From Bacteroidota bacterium (GTDB lineage Bacteria; Bacteroidota; Bacteroidia; NS11-12g; UBA955): DNA of 13,964 nucleotides. Positions 6,035-12,641 of the stretch are shown here, piece after piece (the stretch's first letter is position 1; each line of letters begins with the position of its first letter). The position numbers were made by a program, and so were the translations under genes. The notes beneath the pieces are model-generated. The model was not told where the DNA came from and searched no databases. It worked only from the letters and a program-made list of their open reading frames with translations. The stretch is taken from positions 1-13,964 of the forward strand of contig CANFUB010000038.1 in assembly GCA_947450015.1 (NCBI GenBank), written 5' to 3'.

Positions 6035-7072
6035 ATGAAATTAAAATTTCTTTTAGGGTTATGTATTTATGTATTGTACTTCGGTATCAGTGCTCAATCA
6101 CCTCCCATTACTACCCATGTCACGCAACATTATTTGGGAGCTTGGGCGTACAGTCAACATATTAATATTGTTTTGTTAATTCAAGACGAATTGAATAATG
6201 GAGAATTGAAATTATTTAAATCAGATGGAACACAATATTCTGAAAGTGAAATAAGAAGCGAATTTCTTTTGCGATATGAAAACGAAAAGTATCTATATTC
6301 CAAAAAAGATACTAATTTTATTTATAAATTTGGAGACCTTGGTGGGGTATACTCAACTATAGGAAATCAATTGGCCTTTTCTAGTGATTTCATTCAGTTT
6401 GGGTTTAGTGAAAATTATTTAAATTTTTACATATCAAGATTAGCGTTTGATAAGTATCTAAGTAGAGAACAACTTAATTATTTGGAACAGTTTAACAACA
6501 AAGGAATTCTTTTTCTTGACTCAATTCCAAAAACAAGTTTAATATTATTTAACAAAATGACCAGGGCCTTATACAATCAAAGCTTTAGCAATAATATTAA
6601 TGTATATCGCACGCCATCTTTAATAAAAAATGACACTATTAATAAGCGAATTGAAGGTTATGGAGGGATTGAACGTATCGTTTTTATAAGTACTAATCCA
6701 AAAGATCCTACTATTGGTGTTGATTCTGCATATTTACAAAAAATGCCTTATGATACAAGTATTCTAAAAAGGCATATTTCAATTAGTTTCATAATTAATA
6801 ATAATACGATACAGCTCACGGCTTTAAGCTCATTTTACATTGCTCGTCCTTATAAAAAATCAAGTTATCTTATCAAAGAATCCATTGGTTATATTAAATT
6901 CACCGAAATTAATTTTTTGACAGGTAAACAACTAGAAATATTAAACGATTTAGTGCCAATAAAAATTGATGAGATAATGCGAGATCCATCATCTTCTTGG
7001 TTGTGGCAATACAACAGTAGATACAATAATTATTTAAGAGATTTTCAGGTTCAAGTTGATGAAATGGATTAA
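6035..7072 (+). CDS. Hypothetical secreted or periplasmic protein
   Basis: I do not recognise the family. The 345-residue product starts with a clear signal peptide: MKLK, a hydrophobic core (residues 5-18), and a likely cleavage site at ISAQ near residues 20-21. The mature part is rich in Ile, Asn, Tyr, Ser and Lys and has no Cys beyond the signal peptide. It shows no repeats, transmembrane segment or catalytic motif that I can name. Tryptophans are few: W37 near the mature N-terminus, and two near the end in SSSWLWQYNSRYNN. There is no C-terminal sorting domain. The base composition seems more AT-rich than in the neighbouring enzyme genes. It lies 50 bp after the threonine dehydrogenase gene with no TAnnTTTG element between, so co-transcription is possible but tells little about function. 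It converges with the DUF2851 gene. Confidence 0.75.
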   Translation: MKLKFLLGLCIYVLYFGISAQSPPITTHVTQHYLGAWAYSQHINIVLLIQDELNNGELKLFKSDGTQYSESEIRSEFLLRYENEKYLYSKKDTNFIYKFGDLGGVYSTIGNQLAFSSDFIQFGFSENYLNFYISRLAFDKYLSREQLNYLEQFNNKGILFLDSIPKTSLILFNKMTRALYNQSFSNNINVYRTPSLIKNDTINKRIEGYGGIERIVFISTNPKDPTIGVDSAYLQKMPYDTSILKRHISISFIINNNTIQLTALSSFYIARPYKKSSYLIKESIGYIKFTEINFLTGKQLEILNDLVPIKIDEIMRDPSSSWLWQYNSRYNNYLRDFQVQVDEMD

Positions 7073-7095
7073 GTTTTACTAAAATTTACTAGTTT

Positions 7096-8379
7096 TCAAT
7101 TGAGCACTTTAGCTTGTAATAATTTATTGCCAATTTTACATTGTAGACATCGCTTTTTATCGCAGAATTGAGATTTTAATTCCAGCAATGCTTGGGTGTC
7201 AAATGCCGATTTGGCCGATAGGCCTAAATCTTCCCAATGCTTAATAATACTATTGCTTTCAGGGGCTAAATGTTGGAGCAATGAAATGGCTTTATTGCAA
7301 ATATTTTCGTTGCCTATGTTTTTACCGTAAACAAAAAGTACAGGTACTACCGCATTGATTAAAAGCAACTGTCGAGCAGCTTCTGAAAGCTCGGCACTGT
7401 GTTTTTTTGCCACCTTTCCAAAAACATAATGGGTTTGCCAATATTCCGAACCTTCAACATCGAATAATTGAATAATGTCTTTAACATCGTTTAATTCAAT
7501 GATGAGCGCAAATAAATGGTGGCTTTTATAAATTAGTGCCGACAATTGCGCCAAACGCATGGTAGGGAAATTACCAGGGCGCATGCGCATTAATTTAAAA
7601 CTACTTGGTTCGTTCGAATGCAATTGGTATTTCTGCTTTAGAAATTGCCATTCCTTTCTTAAGTTATTGTGGTAGTCGTCTAATATTACCTCATTCAGGA
7701 AACCAGCTGTGCCGAAAAGAAGTGCTTCTATTTGCTGCGCATCGTTTCTATGTTTTCCTAAAATCTGCAGGGGTAGTCTTAAAGCTAATTCTTCAAAAGG
7801 TTGGGCATTGGTTCCAAACCCAAAACTTCTCGCAACTGCAAAATAGAAAACAGAGTGCCAATCGTTGTTACAGCTGTTTAACCATTCTTGAATTTGATCA
7901 CTTTTTCTTTCTAATCGATTAACTAAGGTACGATCTAATGCTTGGGTAATTGTGAAATGATCGATTTTAGAAATCAAACTCGCACAAGGAATCCATTGCT
8001 CTGATTGCTTTAATAATTTAAAATGTTTAATGACCTCTGGATAAATCCTTTCATTTAAAACAAAGGTAGGCACATAACTGCCATCCATGCGTTGGGCTAC
8101 TTTTTGATGATTGAACACAACATGCAAAACAGTATTGTTATAGGCTGTATCCAATTGGTGCTTGTGCAAAAACCAATCGTTAGAATTGATGTGTATTTCG
8201 ATATTTCCCACCCAATCGGCCTCTCCAATGCGAATGCGTGCCTCGCTGAAATCGGGGCCAGAATCGCGGTTTAAACGGCCGCGTTTTAAAATTAAAATTG
8301 GTTGGCCATCGGTGGTTTTTAAGTCTTCGGAATTAAATAAACCAGCTTGCCAAATGTATTGCAATAAGTCTTCGTTCAT
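7096..8379 (-). CDS. DUF2851 family protein, function unknown
   Basis: The 427-residue protein carries the conserved N-terminal block of DUF2851: RLNRDSGPDFSEARI (residues 36-50), then WVGNIEIHINSNDW (56-69), HKHQLDTAYNNTVLHVV (72-88), and later RMRPGNFPTMRLAQLSAL (265-282). It ends with three cysteines, Cys406, Cys411 and Cys414, in FCDKKRCLQCKIG. The family is common in Bacteroidota and, to my knowledge, has no proven function. The PDF (42-44) to EIH (61-63) pattern resembles a PD-(D/E)xK nuclease core with His in place of Lys, but this is only a suggestion. The ATG at 8379 was chosen because MNEDLLQYIW is the usual family start; a TTG at 8394 would add five residues. It is divergent from mutL, with 210 bp between the starts. 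No signal peptide or membrane segment is seen, so it is probably cytoplasmic. Confidence 0.88.
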   Translation of the reverse strand: MNEDLLQYIWQAGLFNSEDLKTTDGQPILILKRGRLNRDSGPDFSEARIRIGEADWVGNIEIHINSNDWFLHKHQLDTAYNNTVLHVVFNHQKVAQRMDGSYVPTFVLNERIYPEVIKHFKLLKQSEQWIPCASLISKIDHFTITQALDRTLVNRLERKSDQIQEWLNSCNNDWHSVFYFAVARSFGFGTNAQPFEELALRLPLQILGKHRNDAQQIEALLFGTAGFLNEVILDDYHNNLRKEWQFLKQKYQLHSNEPSSFKLMRMRPGNFPTMRLAQLSALIYKSHHLFALIIELNDVKDIIQLFDVEGSEYWQTHYVFGKVAKKHSAELSEAARQLLLINAVVPVLFVYGKNIGNENICNKAISLLQHLAPESNSIIKHWEDLGLSAKSAFDTQALLELKSQFCDKKRCLQCKIGNKLLQAKVLN

Positions 8380-8442
8380 TTTAGTTTTATGCAAGTTTAA
8401 AAAAAATTAAGCATAAAATAAAAATTTTCTAATCGATAGAGT

Positions 8443-8540
8443 CTTGTTGACAATTGGTATATTTTCTTGTCGAAATTTTAGCTGAAAAAGGATTGGGATG
8501 CCCTAAATTTGTATCCATAAAATGGGTTAGAATCGACAAG
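8443..8540. repeat. Three copies of a CTTGTYGA motif between DUF2851 and mutL
   Basis: CTTGTTGA occurs at 8443-8450, CTTGTCGA at 8466-8473 (23 bases later, same orientation), and the exact reverse complement TCGACAAG at 8533-8540. The last two form a perfect 8-bp inverted repeat. They flank the possible mutL -7 element and could be protein-binding sites, but chance is not excluded. Confidence 0.35.
8504..8511 (+). promoter_or_regulatory. Candidate -7 element of mutL
   Basis: TAAATTTG matches TAnnTTTG and lies 78 bases upstream of the mutL ATG, predicting a leader of about 70 bases. No good -33 TTTG is present at the proper distance. The pattern is frequent in AT-rich DNA, so confidence is modest. 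Confidence 0.35.
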
Positions 8541-8589
8541 CATTTATAACTTATTTTATGTTTTTATTTTTAAAACCTTTAACTATCAA

Positions 8590-10407
8590 ATGGACCATAT
8601 AAAGCTGCTTCCCGATAATATTGCCAATCAAATAGCAGCTGGAGAAGTTGTACAACGACCTGCCTCAATCGTTAAAGAATTGCTTGAAAACTCAATTGAT
8701 GCAGGGGCTACAAATATTAAATTAATTACAAAAGAAGGCGGCATTCTATTGGTTCAAATAATCGACAATGGAAGTGGAATGAGTGTTACCGATGCAAGAA
8801 TGTGTTGGGAGCGCCATGCTACATCAAAAATTAGTAGTGCTGATGATTTATTTAAATTGAAAAGTTTCGGTTTCAGAGGTGAGGCATTGGCTTCAATAGC
8901 TGCGATTGCACATGTCGAAATGAAAACCAAAAGAGCCGAGGATGAGATTGGCACTTTAATTAAAATTGAAGGGAGTAAAGTCAATGAACAAAGTCAGACA
9001 GCTACACCCAACGGTACCACGTTTTCAATTCGAAATTTATTTTACAATGTACCTGCTCGCAGAAACTTTTTGAAAAGTGTGCCTGTGGAAATGCGCCATA
9101 TCATTGATGAGTTTACGCGCGTTGCAATGCCGCATTATAATATAGCAATGAGTCTTTATCACAACGATAAAGAAGTTTTTGAACTAAAACCAACAAGCTT
9201 AGACAATCGCATTGCAGAGTTGATTAGCAAGAAGAATACAAATGATTTTTTGAGCGTTTCAGAAAATCATGATTTAGTTGCTGTCAATGGATTTGTTGGT
9301 AAACCCGAAATAGCAAAGCGCACCCGTGGTGAACAATTCTTATTTGTCAACAACCGTTTTATTAAGGATGCTTACCTTAATCATGCCATCGCTTCTGCCT
9401 ACGATCAACTCATTGCCAAGGACCAGTTTCCAATGTATGCCTTGTTTTTAACAATCGATCCTGCCCGCATTGATGTCAATATTCATCCTACAAAAACGGA
9501 AATTAAATTTGATGATGAGCGTGCCATTTACGCATTGGTAAAATCAGCCGTAAGAAAGGCATTGGGACAATACAATAATACTCCAGAACTCGAATTTGCA
9601 GATAAAAATGTATTTAATCCAGTTGGTTTTTTAAATAGAGAAGTCGTTCACACCCAATCGCCCGATGTAAAAACAAACAGGAGTTACAATCCATTTGCTT
9701 CCGAACAACAATGGAAAAATGTTCAAACCAGTCAATGGCATAAATTATTTGACACCAATATCGATCAAAAGGAGAGTGTTCATACTTTTATTTCATCAAG
9801 CAATGAAATTTCAAACAATGGCTTAGGTTTATCACAGGATATCATCGATTTTGAAGTTATTCAATTAAGTAATGGTTGTTTGGCTACCAATCGAAATGGG
9901 CATTTTTACATAATCGATCAACGGGCTGCACACGAACGAATTCTGTTTGAAAAATATTCTCAAAACATTGTTTACCGATCGGCTACTGTGCAACAGTTAT
10001 TGTTTCCGCGCACCATAGAGTTATCTAAAACAGATTACATGCTTGCCCATGATTTATTGGATGATATCAAGGATTTGGGCTTTGATGTGGCCGATTTTGG
10101 TACCAATTGTCTTATCATCAATGGAGTGCCTGCCGAGACAATTAAAGGCAGTGAAAAAGAATTACTGGAAAGTTTGCTAGAAAATTATAAAAATAATTCA
10201 GGCAGTTTTGCCGGTGATAAGCGCAAGGCTTTGGCCCTATCATTGGCACAGAATGAAGCCATTTTGCGAACCAAGCCGCTAGAAAAAGAAGAACAAATAG
10301 AATTGATCAATCAACTTTTTAAATGCGAGACTCCTGCCACACGACCGAATGGCAAACCAGTTTTTGTAGAGTTTACTAACCAAAAAATTACAGATTTATT
10401 TCAATAA
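8590..10407 (+). CDS. mutL: DNA mismatch repair protein MutL
   Basis: MutL couples mismatch recognition by MutS to strand incision and removal. The 605-residue protein has the GHKL ATPase domain: LPDNIANQIAAGEVV (7-21), catalytic Glu30 and Mg-binding Asn34 in VKELLENSIDAGA, DNGSGM (59-64), and GFRGEAL (94-100). A transducer domain follows to about residue 330, then a variable linker (about 335-415), then the C-terminal dimerisation domain (about 420-605). The metal-site motif DQHA-x2-E-x4-E of endonuclease-type MutL appears as DQRAAHERILFE (443-454), so His is replaced by Arg, and the later CPHGRP-type motif reads TRPNGKP (584-590). Nicking activity is therefore uncertain. The length is normal. 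The gene is followed 3 bp later by the rhomboid gene, so the pair is probably co-transcribed; this order is familiar in Bacteroidota. Confidence 0.97.
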   Translation: MDHIKLLPDNIANQIAAGEVVQRPASIVKELLENSIDAGATNIKLITKEGGILLVQIIDNGSGMSVTDARMCWERHATSKISSADDLFKLKSFGFRGEALASIAAIAHVEMKTKRAEDEIGTLIKIEGSKVNEQSQTATPNGTTFSIRNLFYNVPARRNFLKSVPVEMRHIIDEFTRVAMPHYNIAMSLYHNDKEVFELKPTSLDNRIAELISKKNTNDFLSVSENHDLVAVNGFVGKPEIAKRTRGEQFLFVNNRFIKDAYLNHAIASAYDQLIAKDQFPMYALFLTIDPARIDVNIHPTKTEIKFDDERAIYALVKSAVRKALGQYNNTPELEFADKNVFNPVGFLNREVVHTQSPDVKTNRSYNPFASEQQWKNVQTSQWHKLFDTNIDQKESVHTFISSSNEISNNGLGLSQDIIDFEVIQLSNGCLATNRNGHFYIIDQRAAHERILFEKYSQNIVYRSATVQQLLFPRTIELSKTDYMLAHDLLDDIKDLGFDVADFGTNCLIINGVPAETIKGSEKELLESLLENYKNNSGSFAGDKRKALALSLAQNEAILRTKPLEKEEQIELINQLFKCETPATRPNGKPVFVEFTNQKITDLFQ

Positions 10408-10410
10408 CCC

Positions 10411-11154
10411 ATGCGCATCGATTTAACCCCTGCTGTCAAACAAATATTAATTGCCTGTATTGTTCTTTTTATAGGTACATATCTCTTGAAAATGAGAGGT
10501 GTTGTTAACTTAGAATTTTTATTAGCAGCGCATTATCCCAACTCTGTTCTCTTTAAGCCATGGCAAATCATCACCCATATGTTCATGCACGATTCAACGA
10601 ATATTGGGCACTTGGTGTTTAATATGTTCGGTTTGGTTTCCATTGGAATGATTATGGAAGATTTTATGGGAACGAAAAAATTTGTGCAACTCTATTTTAT
10701 TTCAGGTTTTGGAGCATTAGCAATACATTTTCTAGTTCAAATTTTTCAATTGCACTATCAATTTGGCTTATGGCTACCTAGCCTCGCTGATTTAGGCTTA
10801 GGCATCGAAGGCAATACCATTTATTCGAATGGAAGTATAATTAAGACACAAGAGGCTTTAGCCGATGTTGGAGGAATTGTAGCTGGCTCAGTTGAAGGTG
10901 CTAGTGGTGCGTTATACGGAGTAGTAGTGGCCTATGCTTTTTTGTTTCCCAATAGAACCTTAATGATTATGTTTATTCCTTATCCTATTAAGGCTAAATA
11001 TTTAATTCCAGGATTCTTAGTATTAGATTTGGTATTGGGAATTACCCACCCAAAAGGCGATAATGTGGCACACTTCGCACATATTGGAGGTGCCCTTTTT
11101 GGATTCCTATTGGTGTGGTATTGGAGAAAATTTGATAGAAAAAACTTTTTCTAG
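10411..11154 (+). CDS. Rhomboid family intramembrane serine protease
   Basis: This 247-residue polytopic membrane protein should cleave transmembrane segments of other proteins. The catalytic pair is visible as Ser165 in EGASGALYG (GxSG motif) and His224 in NVAHFAHIGGALFG. The conserved HLVFNMFG (His67, Asn71) in an earlier helix also fits, as does WQIITHMFMH before it. About six hydrophobic segments can be traced: 11-26, 65-82, 92-113, 165-180, 183-211 and 220-236. The loop before the serine helix (about 114-162) is long and rich in Gly and Leu. The gene starts 3 bp after mutL, so translation may be coupled; no functional link to mismatch repair is implied. Its TAG stop shares the palindrome CTAG with the stop of the convergent archaemetzincin gene. 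Confidence 0.93.
   Translation: MRIDLTPAVKQILIACIVLFIGTYLLKMRGVVNLEFLLAAHYPNSVLFKPWQIITHMFMHDSTNIGHLVFNMFGLVSIGMIMEDFMGTKKFVQLYFISGFGALAIHFLVQIFQLHYQFGLWLPSLADLGLGIEGNTIYSNGSIIKTQEALADVGGIVAGSVEGASGALYGVVVAYAFLFPNRTLMIMFIPYPIKAKYLIPGFLVLDLVLGITHPKGDNVAHFAHIGGALFGFLLVWYWRKFDRKNFF
11151..11154. other. Shared palindromic stop CTAG of convergent genes
   Basis: The plus-strand rhomboid TAG (11152-11154) and the minus-strand archaemetzincin TAG (11153-11151) both come from CTAG, so the two genes overlap by four bases. There is no room for a terminator between them, so the transcripts are likely to overlap at their 3' ends. Confidence 0.9.
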
Positions 11155-11759
11155 TTTAGTTTTAACCCACGTTTCAATAGATACTTTTTACAAGCTTCAC
11201 AAAATGCTTTTTCTTCATCGGTTGGATTTTTACCATTTGCATCGCGCATAAAACAGGTTTTTTCTTTACAATGTGGCAAGCCTTGTGTATGCCCAAGCTC
11301 ATGAATGGCGACTTTAAATAATTGTTCTGCTTTATTTGTATTTTTAAGGCGATAGCTCGAAGCAACACATACTGATCCAGGGCAGTAGCCTAGGCCCATG
11401 ACACCCCAATCTTGTATGCCATTTTTAGTAGTACTTATGTCGCTTGCTGTTAAACCTATGAGAAAAGTGGATGTGTTATTTATTTGCGTTAAATATTTCA
11501 ATATTGAATCTGCTCTGTATCTATTCTTATTGTGGTTTAAGGCAGTTTTAGGCAATGAAATAGGTTTGCGTATATAGATTGGTCCAACCACTTTCTCGAG
11601 CGCCTTGTGTACCGATTTTAAATAAGCCTCGGGCATATCATCAAATGGTTGAATTTCTACTGTTAATTTTGGGCTGCTTCCATACTGACATCCATTAAGA
11701 CTTGTAAATAGCAGCCCTATAAAAATGCAGAAAAACCTTATTGATAATGCAGCTCTCAA
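11151..11759 (-). CDS. Archaemetzincin-family zinc metalloprotease, probable lipoprotein
   Basis: The 202-residue protein contains the metzincin zinc site HELGHTQGLPH (His153, Glu154, His157, His163). It is followed by the archaemetzincin signature: Cys164, Cys169, Met171 (Met-turn) and Cys187-x2-Cys190, where the four cysteines would bind a second zinc. I count 15 residues between Met171 and Cys187, while the published family pattern, as I remember it, has 17. The N-terminus is a lipoprotein signal peptide: hydrophobic core IRFFCIFIGLLFTSLNG, then lipobox LNGC with Cys24, so the protease should be membrane-anchored outside the cytoplasm. The only plausible start is TTG at 11759, since an in-frame stop lies two codons upstream and no ATG precedes the lipobox. 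The gene begins 3 bp after the glycosyltransferase stop, suggesting translational coupling. The substrate is unknown. Confidence 0.9.
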   Translation of the reverse strand: MRAALSIRFFCIFIGLLFTSLNGCQYGSSPKLTVEIQPFDDMPEAYLKSVHKALEKVVGPIYIRKPISLPKTALNHNKNRYRADSILKYLTQINNTSTFLIGLTASDISTTKNGIQDWGVMGLGYCPGSVCVASSYRLKNTNKAEQLFKVAIHELGHTQGLPHCKEKTCFMRDANGKNPTDEEKAFCEACKKYLLKRGLKLN

Positions 11760-11762
11760 AAA

Positions 11763-12560
11763 TTAAGGTAATTGCTCTAGACCATTCTTACAGCGTATTT
11801 CACCAGCTATTTTTTTTATTTCCATTTGATTCAAACCAATGTTTACATCGGTATCCGAATAATTCAAGGGGTGGTGTAAATGGTATTCTGTGGCAGAAAA
11901 TCGAATGGAGATAAGTTGAATGCCATTCTTTTTTAAACGCCACTCAATATCGGAGTCTTCGCCAACGCCTGCCGTTATATAGTCTTCATCAAAGCCATTA
12001 ATGGCAACAATTTCATTTTTATAAAGCCCCCAATTACAACCATAAATGCCGATTTCTCTTATTTGTTTTATTACAGGTAGACTGAACGAATACTTGAGTC
12101 CTTTCGCACCGTTTTTTAACAAATGCCAAAAGGATAGCAAAGACAGGTTTTTTGATTGGTAGAGCTTTTGTGTTAAGGGTTCACTTAGCATAACCCTGCG
12201 GCCAAATAAAGCGGCTTTTGGCTCTGCTGCTTCAACATATCGTTTTATAAAATTTTTATGTGGTATACAGTCCCCATCAATAAAAATGATGAACTCACCT
12301 TCGGCATGGTGAATTGCTTTGTTTAGAATTTTGTTTTTTCGAAAACCAGCATCTTCACTTTGTGCAATGTGTTTTATTGGTATGCTTGAATTTGCTGTTA
12401 ATTCCTCTATGAATAATCTGGTATTTGGGTTATTATCATCCTCGGCCACCAAGATTTCGAAGTTGCGGTAGGTTTGCAAAGCCAAAGCTTTAATAATAAG
12501 TGCGAGTGCAGCAGTGTTTTTATAAAATGCAATTATGATACTAACCTTCTTCCCCTTCAT
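11763..12560 (-). CDS. Family 2 glycosyltransferase (GT-A fold)
   Basis: This enzyme transfers a sugar from a nucleotide donor, most likely to a cell-surface glycan. The 265-residue protein starts with KKVSIIIAFYKNT, the first strand of a GT-A fold. It has AEDDNN at the nucleotide site, the metal-binding DGD at 95-97 in FIIFIDGDCIPHK, and the acceptor/catalytic region GFDEDYITAGVGEDSDIEWRLKKNG (189-213, split over the domain typical of the galactosyltransferase C-terminal family). His228-His230 near the end may also be part of the active site. There is no membrane segment. The ATG at 12560 was chosen over a TTG at 12569 because the latter lies in the candidate -7 element. The lipoprotein protease gene follows 3 bp downstream. 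Donor and acceptor cannot be told from sequence. Confidence 0.9.
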   Translation of the reverse strand: MKGKKVSIIIAFYKNTAALALIIKALALQTYRNFEILVAEDDNNPNTRLFIEELTANSSIPIKHIAQSEDAGFRKNKILNKAIHHAEGEFIIFIDGDCIPHKNFIKRYVEAAEPKAALFGRRVMLSEPLTQKLYQSKNLSLLSFWHLLKNGAKGLKYSFSLPVIKQIREIGIYGCNWGLYKNEIVAINGFDEDYITAGVGEDSDIEWRLKKNGIQLISIRFSATEYHLHHPLNYSDTDVNIGLNQMEIKKIAGEIRCKNGLEQLP

Positions 12561-12566
12561 GTCGTG

Positions 12567-12574
12567 CAAACATA
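12567..12574 (-). promoter_or_regulatory. Candidate -7 element of the glycosyltransferase gene
   Basis: Read on the minus strand this is TATGTTTG, an exact match to TAnnTTTG, only 6 bases before the ATG at 12560, so the transcript would be nearly leaderless. The expected -33 region falls on the terminator hairpin and shows no TTTG. Confidence 0.4.
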
Positions 12575-12591
12575 ATAATTTTCTAAACGAA

Positions 12592-12618
12592 AATAGGCGG
12601 GTAATTAACCCGCCTATT
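12592..12618 (-). terminator. Hairpin terminator after trigger factor gene
   Basis: A perfect 11-bp stem (AATAGGCGGGT with ACCCGCCTATT) encloses a 5-base loop. It begins 24 bases beyond the trigger factor stop codon. On the minus strand it is followed by TTCGTTT and preceded by an A run; on the plus strand it is followed by TTATTTTTTT (12621-12630), so it could work in both directions. Since both flanking genes are on the minus strand, its role is to separate the trigger factor gene from the glycosyltransferase gene. Confidence 0.82.
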
Positions 12619-12641
12619 GCTTATTTTTTTAGAAGTTCTAA

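Noticed and set aside
7073..7095. Repeated TTTACTA between the secreted protein and DUF2851 genes
   Set aside because: It is a direct, not inverted, repeat in low-complexity sequence and forms no terminator hairpin.
7605..7922. 105-codon plus-strand frame opposite the DUF2851 gene
   Set aside because: Antisense shadow of a conserved gene, with no family resemblance.
8447..8463. TTGACA followed by TATATT, like a sigma-70 promoter
   Set aside because: The spacer is only 5 bases, too short, and Bacteroidota use a different consensus.
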